From Hydractinia symbiolongicarpus (lineage: Eukaryota > Cnidaria > Hydrozoa > Anthoathecata > Hydractiniidae): DNA of 64,000 bases. This document shows positions 1 through 12,484 of this stretch, in pieces. The DNA lies in assembly GCF_029227915.1 (NCBI RefSeq), contig NC_079878.1, forward strand, positions 21,227,501 through 21,291,500. The letters are read 5' to 3'. Numbering within the stretch: position 1 is the first letter of the stretch; every line of letters begins with the position of its first letter. A program made the translations under genes and the position numbers. The notes beneath the pieces are model-generated. The model was given only the letters and a program-made list of their open reading frames with translations, had not been told where the DNA came from and ran no database searches.

Positions 1-423
1 GCCAAATGTTTATTTGGAAAAATGTTGCTTCATGGTTGACGAAGTTGGATAGTGCCAAAATAAAATAAATTATTTCTCCTTTATATGGAGGATTTGTCCC
101 GTTTTTCACTTTGTAGGCTTACTATAACCTATGCATTAAATAAGCAAATTTTTGGCAGTGTTTTGTTTTGAGTAAGTTTTTTTGGAAAAATATATTTTGC
201 TCTTTTTTACTATGTGTCAGTTTGCAGAACGACGACTCCACTTAGAAGTTATTGCACAGCTGAAAAAAGTGTATTTTACTCTTAGAGGATTATCAATTGT
301 TGACCACAACAAACTCTAATAGAGTTCTTAAAGTTTAAAGAGGATTTTTGATTCAATAAAACTAACTGTATATCCTTACTGTAAAATTGAACTTTCTTTT
401 CTTACTTTTCACAAAATTTTTAG
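1..423 (+). other. Intron of ABCA copy A (left edge)
   Basis: AT-rich sequence with no open frame matching ABCA. It ends in a pyrimidine-rich tract and TAG at 421-423. Nothing else recognised. Confidence 0.7.
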
Positions 424-1451
424 ATATGGGGTTGGGTACCATATGACTTTGGTGAAAGGCCAAAACTTTCAAGAAAACAAAACTAGATCTTTAATATCTG
501 AAGCAATCCCATCCGCGAAACTGGTTGGAAATGTTGGCTTAGAAATGAGCTATATTTTAGAAGAGGAAAGTACTGGCTTGTTTAAAGGGCTTTTTGAGGA
601 ATTGGAAGGTATGTTTTCATGTTCGGTGTGTCATGCTTGAGTTCATTTGTGTAGTATGATTTCAACAGATAGCAGCTGTGTGTAATTTTAACTGGGCCAT
701 TATAATCATGGTATTTTGATTTTTACTCAAAGCGTTATTTATAAATATGAAAATAAAATATTTACCTTTATATTTTGTAGAAAAGAAGGATGATTATGGC
801 ATCAGTAGTTTTGGTATATCTGTCACAACATTAGAAGAAGTTTTTTTGAAAGTAGGAGAAGGGGAGACAATCAGTGTGGAAAAGTAAGTAAAACAAAGAA
901 AGGTTACACTAGTGCAATTATGTGTTTGTTTTGTTTTAATTTCTGCTACGTATAATATTTTTTTTGCAAACTCAATTAAGTGCATACACATTCACATTAA
1001 AGCTTGCTCAGAATTACCTTTTCGTATACATTTTACAGTAAATAATTACCAATGTCCTTTTGTAAAGCAAAGGAGATTTTGTAGAAAGTGTACCACCAGG
1101 TTTAATTGTTATAATTTTTTTTTTTTTACTTTTTTTTAATTGTATTTTTTATTTGTATAAGCTTCCCACTGAACCAATTATTAATTCAATCTCACCATTT
1201 TAAACTTCGTTAAAGAAATAAATCTCAACGAATAGATTTAGTCAACTTTCTTTCAAGTCTTTTTCAAGTAAACCAAATGCGAATAATATCAAAATATGAC
1301 GTCTTATCTACCTTTTAAATTTTATACGAGCCGGGTAGTTTTAAAGTTATTACATCATATTTTTTAATTTACAGATTGGAAGAGAATAATAATGACAAAG
1401 AACAATTACATGTAACTGTAGATGATACCCAACATCAAATAAGTCGAGAAA
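424..1451 (+). CDS. ABCA: ABCA copy A: region after NBD1 (regulatory domain 1), exons 424-608, 781-883, 1375-1451
   Basis: These three exons encode the segment after NBD1. The first reads [11 protein letters not shown], the usual ABCA strand after the NBD1 H-loop helix. The second contains [17 protein letters not shown], a conserved ABCA motif of the regulatory domain. The third is a short acidic/asparagine-rich linker ahead of TM7. The exon before 424 is not in the window: bases 1-423 look like intron, whereas the matching intron in copy B (34487-34558) is only 72 nt. Acceptor at 421-423 (TAG), donor GTATGT at 609. Confidence 0.9.
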
Positions 1452-4400
1452 GTAAGTCAGTTGTCCAAATTTAGTTTCAAATTTCGTCAGTCAAATCGCC
1501 AAATCAAATTTATGACATGTGCTTTATGTAAAAAAGATATGCCAAAAATTATTTTTAGAAACTTTAATTTGGTAACATTAAAAAAAAGTTATTCCGTGTG
1601 GTAAAAATGTCAGTAAACATTCTTTATATGTACTCCGGTTTTAAACTTTTTAAATTATATATGCTAGTACTTCTTATTTCAAAAACTGTCTTTTAATTTA
1701 TCATGTATTTTGTTTATCACCTGTTGGAATTCACAAGATATATTTTGCAGAAATAGCAGATACAATACATTTTTCAATGATTCACGTGGATTTTGTAAAA
1801 GTTAAAGACTACTATTCTATTACAGGAATAAACTAAGAAAACCGGTGCACTGTTTTTATAGGTCTTCTAACTGGTTGTGCTTTAAAGGCGACTCAATTCA
1901 AAGCTATGTTTATAAAGCGTTTTCTCAACTCAAAGCGAGAGAAGAAAGCAGTGTTAACGCAAATTGTTTTGCCGTTGTTATTGGTTATTTGTGGACTGGT
2001 ATTATCGAAATCTTCAAATAGTCAAGAAGATGATATATCGAGACAGATGAGTTTGTCAATGCTGAAAGGCAAAAGCGATGTCTTAACTGGATATTATTCG
2101 GATTTTAGTTCTTCTCCACAAAGCTTGAAAAACAGAATGAAAAATGTATGTAGTAAAGGTTGTACTACCTTGCTTTTTGTAAACAATAGAATTTTAAGAA
2201 ATATGTCATGTATTCAGCTGTGGGAATGATACCGGTAATAAAGCAGCATGGAGCCGTAAATTTGTTATAACTATGTTTAAGGATTATAGGTTTTGGATGT
2301 TGAGATGTAGTGGATAGAAAAACGTTTGGAATAGAATTTTTCACTACAAAAGCTTTCAGAATATTCCGATTATTCTGAATATTTATACAGAATAGCCACT
2401 TCAGTGTTGAAAGCACTGTTTGCAGTGTGGAAAGCACTGTTTTCAGTGTGGATTTGGTGTTCTGACAGTTTTTTTGTACAAAAAAGATAAAATTAACTTC
2501 CATTAAAATTATTGTTTTCTTTAGATGGCATCGAACTACTTGAAATCAGTTCAAGTTGAAATTGCTGATCGAACATCTGAAATGACAAAAATTAAACATG
2601 AAAATAATGGAAGTAATGTGAATTTACTATACGTGGAAAATCCTCTGTATAAGGTCGTCGGTACAGATAAAAAAGAATGCTGTGACTATAAATATTTCGT
2701 TCTAAACAAAGAGTGTCGAAAAGCTGTAAGTATATGCAATTCTTAGTGAGGCGTTTTTTAGACTAGTGCAATCGCTTCCAGGTCTGATGTCTGTATTGTT
2801 TAGATATCTTAAACCTATCTGCTTTTTGAGTTGCATGATAAAACGAGGTCTGTTTTATTTAAAAAAGGGACTTTTTTATAGCTGAGAGATGAATATGCTA
2901 TGGAAGCCTTGTGTGGTACTACTTCAAAATCATTTGGTTATAGCAAGTGTGCAAAGTCAGCTTTCGAACAAAAGTAATAACCATATATTATTTATTATTA
3001 TAATTGTTTACTCCTTGTATTCTTATATTCATTCATTTGCCTATCTTTCTTAAAGCAGTGGAAAATCTTTTAATAACACTGATCTGACTGATTGGAGAAC
3101 GTATTTTCAAGAATATGTTATTGAAGACAGTGGAAAAGAAATAAAGAATTATTTCAACGAGAAGGTAGTTGGTATTAGTGTTGAGGGTGGCAATAAAATG
3201 GGAGATGTCCCAGTGACGATTTGGTATAGTAGCCAGGTTGGTTTTTCTTTCTATTTTTTTATTTCTCATGAACATGCCTGTTTTGGTTTATATGTGTTTT
3301 CATATTAGGCGCCTCGCAAACATTTTTTGTGTTTGCTACTTCGCAAACATTTCCGTGTTAGCCACTTTAGACACACATTTTTGTGTTAGTTACTTCGTAT
3401 ATATTTTCATGTTAGGCACTTGACACACACATACACACATCATATTAGGTACCTCACACACCAATCAGTCATTTCACACACACATTTTCATGTTTGACAC
3501 TTTACACACACATTTTCATGTTGGGCACTTTACACACACACATTTTCATGTTAGACACTTTACACATACCTATTAACCTTTTCTTGTTAGGCAATTTATA
3601 TACACATATTTTCATGTTATTAACTTCACTTATGCATATTCTTATGTGAGCTCTTTAACACACGTTTTCATGTTAGGCATTACACACAACATCAAGTGCA
3701 TACAGTGCTGGTAGCAACATTGTGCTGAAGTATTACATGAACGACACTGGTTATGGTATCACAACAAATAATTATCCGTTGCCAAGAAATAGTAGAGAAA
3801 AGGTATATCTCTTTGATAGAATAGTATTTTAAATTATTGAAAATGCAAGTGCCCTAAACGCAAATCTAGAGGTGCTAAATGTAGAGTGACAATTCATGTG
3901 CAACAGCTTTGGCTGTTCGTCTGGATATTTTGATGTGTTTATTTAATGTGTCTGTTTATTTTTTAGAGTGAATTGAACGACATTAATGGCAGCAATCTTG
4001 TGTTAGTGATGTTTGCAACCATGGCAGCCTCGTTCGTAGCAGCTAGCTTTGTGCCCTTTATTGTGACAGAGAAAGCTTCCAAAGTGAGTGTAAATTAAAG
4101 TTGTGTTTTACAAAGGTAGTCCAAGATATTTCTCAGTTACAAGAACGAGAAATGCAAGAGATGTTTGTACATCTGAAGTAATTTAGAGTGTTTGCAATAT
4201 ATTTTAATTTTCTGTTTAAAAGGAATACCAACTTAACATTCTATGTGAACATCTTTTTGTGCCACAGAACAGGATTAATTTGTATCCAAGCTTTCGCTAC
4301 TTCTAAATGTTTTTAAAATTAAAAAGTGTTATGATGTCAGTATCATCTACGCTTTGAGTTTGACCTTTTCCTTCAGGCTAAACACATTCAGTTCGTGAGT

Positions 4401-7400
4401 GGAGTTGATTCGGTCTCATACTGGGGTGCATCATACTGTTGGGACTTCATCAACTTTTTAATACCTGGAATTGGAATGGTCATCCTTTTTGCTGCTTTTA
4501 ATCTGGACGATTACAAAGAAGCTATTGGGGAAGTGTTTTTGATTATTGTAAGATTTTTAATATTTTTGATTCACCTTATTATCTATTTTGTAGAAGTCTA
4601 CAAAGCTAAGAAAGTGTTAACTATGTTGTGGAGTTAAAAATTTAAAAAATCCGTGAAAATCAGTGTTTGTCTTTTAAGGTTTTGCATGATAATGGTGTCT
4701 CACAAGCCTTGGAATTTTAGACACCTTAAGGGAATGTATTCACTCCTTATCAATGTATAGATATTTAAAAGTTGAATTGATTAACATAAAAAACATTATG
4801 TCAAGAGAAATTTAGCTCGTTTCCTCCAGATATATGGCATCCCCAGCCTACACAAGCTTTCTAGAACACTTCGTGTCCCCCCTATGTAGCATTTGCCTAT
4901 ACGAGAACGCCAGGAAGTTTCATAGCATACTAAATTTTTTTGTGCCATACAAGAAAATTGTAATATTCCAATCTAGAACTCTTGTCTTAATTGGGAGCTA
5001 ATGTTTATTATTTTTTAATTATTTATCAAATCTTCAACATTTGTTATTTCAGTTACTTTTTGGTTTGTCAGCGTTGCCATTCATCTATCTGATCAGTTTC
5101 TTGTTTCAAAGTGCTTTGATTGCGTATGCTGTTATCTCCTTGCTACTCGTGGTAGCTAGCATTGTAAGTATGCATTTGAAGGTTTGTATTGCTTTGGACA
5201 CTTTTTTGAAAGCAGCACTTTACTAATTGGTGGACAAAGTGAACACGTATGGTACTGTTAATGCTTGCAAAAACAATGTTTTTAATACCTGCGTGTAAAG
5301 ACATTATTTTTATTACGTACATAGAAAGAATCCATTCAACATCATCTTTTAAAACAAAGAGCATTAAAACTTTATTTCAACACTGCTTTTTAAGGGAAGA
5401 GTTTTTAAACTTTCAAAATTCTTGATCTTATATGCTCCCTACATCAAAGTTCAATCCATACATTACCTGCATTTTAATCAAGAACATTAAAGTGAAGCTT
5501 GGGAGCAATAAGATTGCAACAATTACCTCCAGTACCCTAATACAATTGTTTTTTCAAGTTGGCAATAAACTTTGTGTTTCACTTCTAGGCAATGGTGTTG
5601 GCCGTGTTCATATGTCGTGTTGTGGACGAGAAAGATGTGGCAGATATATTACATTACGTGTTCTTACTAGTACCAACTTATGCGTAAGTGTAACCTCGGC
5701 TTTGTATTGTTTGTTTCAGAAATTTTGACAAAGCAACGAAAATTAAATTAATTTTTTGTGTATGTTCTAGATTTCCACAAGCCCTTCGCGATATATCCTT
5801 AAACGAAGCAGCGCAAAGGGACTGCACAGCATCTGAAGTGTAAGTCATTCCTCATTTGGTTATACGTAACCATTGAAATTTTAAACTTAAAACTAAGGTA
5901 TTACTTATTTTGAAAATGATTTTTAGTACTAAGATGGCGTGTGCAAAGAATGGAGATGTTTATTACGACAATATTTTGGAATGGTCACACCCTGGGGTTG
6001 GAGTTCATTGTTTTTACATGTTTCTTGAAGCATTGATATATTTCGTCTTAGTTTTGTTAATTGAGGTTAGTTGGTTACTTCTTTGTTTTTGTTGTTGTTG
6101 TTATTTTTGTTGGTGCTGTTGTTGTGATTGTCGTCGTCGTTGTTGTTATAGTTGTTGTCGTTGTCGTTCTCGTTGTTGTTATCCTTCCTGCGATCGTTGT
6201 TGTTGCTTTCGATGTCGGTGCGGTCATTGTCGTTTGTACTTTGTCGTCGTTGCGTTATATATCTTTCTAGGTATTTGTTGCAATTTTAATTTTTTAGGAA
6301 GGCTTCTTTCTGGGGGCGGTTTTTGGTGCCGGAACTTCAACACACTTTCAACCAAAAGCAGATGAGGTAAGCTACGATTGACTTTGGTTTGTTCATGTTA
6401 GTGGTCACTGTCATGTCAATTTTTGTATATTCATTTTTTGTATTCAAACTCGAATTTTTATGTCTGTGGTCAATCTTTTAGAATCGTACACAACTGCGCT
6501 TCTTTTAATGCCATGTCTCAAAAGTAAATGAGTCAAAAAAAAGTTCATTGACTCGTTTTACAAAGGAATGTGATGGATGGAGTAGACTGTCTGTAAATCA
6601 TTTTGACTGATTTTATTTATTTGTCATTAATGGTAACTGATTTTAAAATACATTAAAAATGCAGGATTCAGATGTAAGGGAAGAACGAGAAATGGTGTAC
6701 AATTTATCAGATGAATTGTTGAAAGAATCAGCTGTGGTGGTGAAAGACTTGACTAAGGTGATTAATTGAAAACATTTATCCAATAAAAATCCCCCCTTGT
6801 TTTGATAAACGTGTTATTAATCTTCTTAAGGCGCTCTTAGAAATAATTTTGGTACCATATAATGTCTCGGATCTGTTTACTTTTTTTTGTCGACATACGA
6901 AAGGCTTATAGTTGCGTATAATTTAGTTTTATATGGAGAAAACAACAATAGTCTGTCTAAATGTGCTTGGAAATTTATACAAACATCCAGACGTAACCAG
7001 CTCACCCATTATTTTTTCAATATTATTTTTTATCACTGTGTAATTTTAGGTTTACAGGACAACTGGAATGACTGCTGTTGATCACTTAAGCGTTCGGATT
7101 CCTAAAGCGGAATGTTTTGGTCTTCTTGGAGTAAATGGTAGAGTTTCATTGTTTCTAATGCGAATAGATCTTTAGTTGTCAGTATTCTTGGAGTAAATGA
7201 TAAGGTTTTTAAGGTACCTGGTAAAACTCCAGTTGTCATCATTTCTGTCCAGCCTCGACAATACAGCGCATATTAAAGCACTATGACATCAAGACACCCT
7301 TAAAAAAGTTTGGTATCTGCAATAAGTTCCTATTAATGTTATAACCAAGTGGTAGCTAGTATAAGTCAGCGGATAACGATGTTGACATTCTGTAACCACT

Positions 7401-10400
7401 CTGTATGGTTATTGTAGTTCATTTTGTTTCACTCTAACGATTTCTATCTTTTTTTGATGCAGGTGCTGGTAAAACTACTTCGTTTGGTATGTTAACAGGC
7501 GAGCTGGCAATTTCAGATGGAACTGCTTTTCTTCATGGATACAACATTAAAACACAGCTTAAGCAAGTCCAACAAAGAATTGGTTACTGTCCTCAGGTAT
7601 TACTTAATAGCATTAAGAAAAACTTTTTCAATGCTTTTTACCATGATAAGCGCTGATCACATTATAATTATTCTTGTTTGTTTTTTAATGAAAGTTTTAA
7701 AACGAGATGAAAAATTATTAAGAGTATGGATAGTAAATATGACATTAATATTATGTTTTCTGTGTTTTTATCTGAATATATCGTAAAATCTGACATTAAA
7801 ATTGACGATAATTGGGCATTTAGTTTTCGATACAGTTATTGCTTAATTATAAGGATTATGATAATTATGATAATTATGTTACTACAATTGTACATGGAGA
7901 TTTTAATGGTTACTCACTCCACAATATAATTTGTTTCTTAATTTAACAGAAGAATTGAGGTAATATGAAAATCATGTTTTGTTTCTCTTCCTCGTTTGCC
8001 TCAGTTGAACATCATATAAACTAGCTTGTTTACTTCGTTTAGTTCGACGCTTTAGTTGAAAGGCTGACTGGTCGTGAAATGTTGACAATGTTTGCACGCT
8101 TGCGTGGAATTCCATCTCATCTTATTGAGGATGTTGTCAAGTCTGCTATCGAGCAATTAAATCTTGGTAAATGGGCAGACAAATTGTGTGGAGACTACAG
8201 GTATACCACATTTGTTGCTTTGTGTGAGAAGTAAATGAGGCAAACTTATGGAAGAAGTAAGTAAGGCAAAGGTATATAGGGTAGTTCTATCTATGGCATA
8301 ACTGACTTTGACCCGGAGACTCTTCGCACATTTTTTGGTTTGTGTGAGGAGTAAAAACGTTATTTACAGATTACCCATCTTCTATATGAATTTAGATAAA
8401 TGTTAAGTTGTTAAATGTTAATCTTTTAGTTCTTAAAGTTCATTGATGTCTTCTTCTAGTAATTTAAAACGAGAATCACCTTAGCTTCTTATTTACTCAA
8501 TGTTCTTTTCTTCAGTCCATTATTGTATACTAAGCTACCTCTAAATTAGTATCATTGAAAAAATGTTTATATCGCGTTTGGAAGCTTTTCTTATGATCTA
8601 TGTGGGTAGCTGTGTACTTTAAAAAACTAAAAATTAAGACCGGCCTAACGAGGAAAGCAAATACGAGTTTTAAAAAAAGTCAACAAGTTTACTAAGATTA
8701 CTAAGCGCCAGTTGAGCTTGGAATAGAAAGAAACTTTGGTAGTATTGAGCCTTAGCCAAAATCTTGTGTTGCTTATAAAAAAACAGATTTCAAGTAGAGA
8801 GGCGTAGGGAGACAAGATGGAAATTAAGAAAACTATGATCATGAAAAACACATCGCATCAACACAGTGCTTCTCGAAATTCTATTAGCAAATTCACAGTT
8901 CCACTATTTAGCCATACTAAATTTAGCTATAATAAATCGCATTTATTTAATCTTTTTTTTAGTGGTGGTAACAAACGTAAACTGAGCACTGCAATGGCTT
9001 TAGTTGGTGATCCTTCTGTTGTGTTTTTGGTAAGTTCTCTTATATGGAATTATAAACATAAAAACAAAAGCATTTAACTTGAATGTATTTTTTTATTAGG
9101 ACGAGCCTACGTCAGGTATGGATCCTGCTTCTAGAAGATTCTTGTGGGACACTTTGACGTCGGTGGTAAATTCAGGACGGTCCATTGTCCTTACGTCTCA
9201 CAGGTGCATATTTGGTGATGTATATTTTGTTGCATCATTTGTTAAACCATATTTAAATGTCTTTTTTCACCGACGATATGGAGCATAGAGGACCTGCAAT
9301 GTATAAGTATGTCTTGTACATGGCCTTTTGAACAAAAATACACGTTTGTTGGCAAGGGACACTTTTTCACGAACCTACTGATTTACGGTGAAAATCTTAT
9401 ATAATAACTTTTACATGGCGGACACTGTATGTGTAGTGACCGCACCTAACGATAACTTCACCGGTTTGTAGTAAACAGAAAATAGAATTAAGAGGGAAAC
9501 ATAATTTACATGATAATATTGAATTATAAAATATAATCCTTCATTAATTCATACACTGTCTTTCACTCCTTCAACTTTTTTTGAATTAACACGCAGCTTT
9601 CTAATTCTAATAATTTTATGTGAACAAAAAATTGCCAGTGACATGTCATTTGCCCCGGTAATTGCAGAGTGCCGACGTTAAGCAGGCTTCACAATTACGA
9701 AAACGGATAACTTATGTATTCGGTCAAAAAAACAACGTAAAGAGGGGGTTATTACATATTTCCAGAAAACCTTTTTTTCATTTTGAGTAGCTGGAATAAA
9801 ATAAAAGTTTGACTTGAATGTATATTTAGTATTTTTGTAATGTGTGTTCATACCGTGATCGTGCAACCGAAAAACGCGTTTTCACGTTTTGTTTGCTTAG
9901 ACATTGTTTTTGTATGGTCTTGAAAATTAAACTTAAGATTTACTTTGTTGTTGTGAAGCCTGTCTTATCAAAGTCAAAGATTTTCTTCATTTCTTTTATT
10001 TGTTTTTAGTATGGAAGAGTGCGAGGCTCTTTGTACACGTCTTGTTATCATGGTGAATGGACAATTTAAATGTATTGGAAGTATACAGCACCTGAAAAGT
10101 AGATTTGGGCAAGGATATACACTTATGATGAAAATAACGGGTAACCCGATAAAACCGGAAACCATATATGATCAACCTAATCAAAACGGTAAGTGTATGC
10201 AAGGAGCCTGCAGACAAACTAAGCTAAATCACCACCATATGAATTGCTATGGTTGTTACGAAGTTGTATATGTTCATTCAAGGGAACTTTTGTAAATAAA
10301 TGCCTTGAAGGCTTAAATAAATAAACGCCCATGCTCACAAGTAATCGCCCATGCTCACAAGTGAACGCCCCCAACCTCAAAAACTGTTGATTTAATAATA

Positions 10401-11402
10401 GGAACAGTTTTTGTTGTGTAAAAATGTTTTCAATTTGTGGCCTACAATTTGCTGTTTTTAGAAGTAGGAGTAGCAAATGCTGCCTATGAGCAGGGCGAAC
10501 AACAACAGCAGCAGCAGCAACATCCGTCAAGCCACGATTGGTATAATCATGATATCGCTTATAACGTAAAGCAGGCGAAAAATTTCATACAAGAAAAATT
10601 TCCAGGCTCTCACCTCATCGAAGAGAGACAGGTATCCACTCTTTAAGCGTAATGTGTACACAAACGATACAAATATGCAGACAATAAACTTACACTAATG
10701 TAAAAGATTTCAAAATGTAAACAAAATACAACAATGTAAACAAAAAAATAAAGTTTTACGCTGCCAACTATTCATTAAAGCTTTGCATAGCAGAAGACGT
10801 TTCAAATTGGATGTGTTTTTAAATTATTTTAGACTGTTAAGCTTTGTTAAGAAATCCTGTGACTTGCTTAAGAAGCCTCGTTTTTAAGAAGAGGTCAAAC
10901 AAGATGGTAGGAATACGTGCAAGCGGTATATTGTAACTAACTTCGATGTAAAATTCTATTTTTTTTTTATTTAGACCCTGTTACAATATCAAATTATCAA
11001 TCCAGATTTGCGCTGGTCGCAAATGTTTGGAACTTTGGAAGAACATGCGGAACAGCTTGGTATAATAGACTACAGTGTGAGTCAGACATCACTAGAACAA
11101 GTAGGTGGTTATACTGCTGTTTTTTGTTATTGTCGCAATGTGCACTCTCTCACTGAGTCAAATAATGAATTTGTTAGAAAAACTATAATTCTTGTAAACT
11201 ATCAAGTCAGGTTTTGTCAGAAGTAAATCGTTACTGCCATGAATGGTAATGCCATGAATCGAGAGTAGAGAAGAAGAGATACATGCCAAGGTTATCCTAA
11301 ATGATTGTTTGCTTTTTTCAGGTGTTTATAAATTTCGCCAAAGCTCAACATTCGGAAGAACGTGTCTTTAAAAAGTCATGTTGTTCGTGCAGTTGTTTCT
11401 AG
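424..11402 (+). CDS. ABCA: ABCA-family lipid transporter, copy A (5' end outside window)
   Basis: Full-type ABC subfamily A transporter, a membrane lipid pump of two membrane domains and two ATPase domains. 25 exons are visible: 424-608, 781-883, 1375-1451, 1862-2145, 2525-2725, 2882-2973, 3056-3236, 3677-3802, 3967-4083, 4377-4547, 5053-5163, 5589-5683, 5771-5839, 5927-6065, 6298-6366, 6665-6757, 7050-7137, 7463-7596, 8043-8200, 8963-9029, 9100-9203, 10010-10188, 10462-10631, 10975-11100, 11322-11402. After the one base completing a codon from the upstream exon, they give 1,072 residues and a TAG with no frame break. They cover the tail of NBD1, the second membrane domain, NBD2 and the C-terminus. 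Exon borders match copy B one for one. TM1 to NBD1 must lie left of the window. ABCA3-like by overall resemblance; the exact orthology is not decided. Lipid substrate is inferred from the family. Confidence 0.93.
1862..6366 (+). CDS. ABCA: ABCA copy A: second membrane domain (TM7-TM12 with the large extracellular loop)
   Basis: Twelve exons from 1862-2145 to 6298-6366. TM7 is preceded by the conserved [17 protein letters not shown] and continues [17 protein letters not shown]. The large loop follows in exons 2525-3236, with cysteines (ECCDYKY, CRKA, LCGTT, YSKCAKS) that probably form disulfides. Exons 3967-6065 hold the hydrophobic segments: [21 protein letters not shown], then the [22 protein letters not shown] exon, [15 protein letters not shown], and a last helix ending in LIEE. 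The GVDSVSYW motif before a helix is typical of ABCA proteins. Compared with copy B, loop exons are strongly diverged but exon 4377-4547 is nearly identical. Confidence 0.9.
3277..3690 (+). repeat. Degenerate intronic minisatellite containing splice-acceptor-like units
   Basis: About a dozen imperfect units of roughly 27-37 bases resembling TTTTCATGTTAGGCACTTTA followed by a CACACA tract. The last unit is the actual 3' splice site of exon 3677-3802: TTTTCATGTTAG followed by GCATTACACACA, where GCA TTA CAC ACA are the first codons. Copy B has no such repeat in the matching intron (38262-38760). Confidence 0.85.
6075..6270 (+). repeat. GTT/GTC trinucleotide repeat in ABCA copy A intron
   Basis: Imperfect GTT/GTC-rich microsatellite filling most of the 232-nt intron between exons 5927-6065 and 6298-6366. 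It opens long artificial frames rich in valine or cysteine that run across the real exons. These are not genes. Confidence 0.85.
6665..10188 (+). CDS. ABCA: ABCA copy A: second nucleotide-binding domain (NBD2)
   Basis: Exons 6665-6757, 7050-7137, 7463-7596, 8043-8200, 8963-9029, 9100-9203, 10010-10188. All ATPase motifs are present. Walker A is LLGVNGAGKTT, split by the intron after 7137. The Q-loop is YCPQFDAL across 7596/8043. The ABC signature is [10 protein letters not shown] at 8963. Walker B is [12 protein letters not shown] across 9029/9100. The switch histidine is in [12 protein letters not shown] across 9203/10010. An active ATPase is therefore expected. The segment [13 protein letters not shown] after it starts the second regulatory region. 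Confidence 0.93.
10295..10375 (+). repeat. Short repeat cluster of AATAAACGCCC type in intron
   Basis: A 20-base unit, AACGCCCATGCTCACAAGTA, is repeated about two and a half times, preceded by AAATAAATGCC/AAATAAACGCCC. The AAATAAACGCCC core also occurs at both ends of the element near 51213-51545, so this may be a remnant of the same family. Confidence 0.55.
10462..11402 (+). CDS. ABCA: ABCA copy A: C-terminal tail with polyglutamine linker and Cys-rich end
   Basis: Exon 10462-10631 encodes a low-complexity linker with a run of seven glutamines (CAA/CAG mix) absent from copy B, then [16 protein letters not shown]. Exon 10975-11100 contains [11 protein letters not shown] and exon 11322-11402 starts VFINFAK, the conserved C-terminal motif of ABCA proteins (VFVNFA in vertebrate members). 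The protein then ends [10 protein letters not shown] before TAG at 11400-11402. A Cys-rich end is also present in copy B. Palmitoylation, or a CaaX-like signal (CSCF), is possible but unproven. Confidence 0.9.
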
Positions 11403-12484
11403 TATTTGTGCGTTGGCTACACCGAGTCGTACTACTTCAAAGGGGCAATATTTTGGAGAGTATTGACGTGTAAGACCTGACAATATAAAGAGTTTAAGAA
11501 GAGTTTATATGTAAATTTTTTACGTTTACATAGACATTTTTTATTTTTTACTGGGTTATCGTAGGGACGAAGTGCTTGCCACACGTTAATAACTTTGAAA
11601 TCAGACTAGCCTACCATACTCTGGAATAAAAGAATTTTCTTTAGCTATGGAATATTCTTTCGCAGTAGCTGGTTTGCAACCCTTTAAGTACTACCCGTCT
11701 CATAAGTTTTAATGTTTGGCAATACTATTTTTGTGTCTATCTCTGTTGATTGTGCCTGAAGAATTTACTTGTTAAGAAGCTTGACGTACGAAAATTAAAA
11801 TTACGAAAAAACCTTAACCGTGAAAGTGTTAAAAACAGCTAGAAACTTTGTGGATGGTGGGTTATTTTAAAAAATGATAAAGGAATACTGTAAGGGAAGA
11901 AAGGCATGGTCGAAAAAATCGTAAATTGTGGAACTAATGATTGCGAATTGGCGATACAGTCATGGAATTTGAAATTGCGAATTAAAGATTGAGATTTGTT
12001 CTTTTGAAAATTTCTTTTGATGTAAATAATTGAAGAGATTCTCCTGTAAACCTTCATATAGCAATACAACGAGAGAAGTAACTCGTCTTTTTCACAATAA
12101 TTTCTTCTCTTAAGTTAACCCCTTTCTCTTTTTTTTTTAAATTCTAACCCGACTAACGTTTTTTTACTCGAATATTGTTATAAGAATTTTTGAAATCCGC
12201 CTTTACTTTGTCGAACAAATTTTTTTGCCGCGCAATCTTATTTGCGAACACTTTGTTCGCGCGAATTTTTAAAAATTTCGTTTTTAAAATATTTGTATAT
12301 ATTTGCACCATTATTATTTATTTGTATATTTTCACATTATTTTGCTGTAAATATCAAAATTTTGGGAAAATTTTTTCACTTTTTTTAACCAATCTTAGTG
12401 AAGATTTTTTTCTACGTCCATAATTGTTCCGTTCGTTCGGATGGTGTGTTTTTCATGTTGAATTCTCATCTAACCTCGTCTTTA
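11403..12484. other. 3' flank of ABCA copy A, no gene seen
   Basis: AT-rich 3' UTR and spacer. Small open frames on both strands show no recognisable domain. Confidence 0.6.
11625..11630 (+). promoter_or_regulatory. Candidate polyadenylation signal of ABCA copy A
   Basis: AATAAA lies about 220 bases after the stop codon at 11402. It is the first AATAAA downstream of the stop. Position and hexamer fit, but no transcript evidence is available. Confidence 0.5.

Noticed and set aside
5910-6365. 151-codon cysteine-rich frame, plus a valine-rich frame in another register
   Set aside because: It runs through the GTT/GTC repeat intron. Only the ends (5927-6065 and part of 6298-6366) are exon, and the second exon is read in another frame in the real gene.
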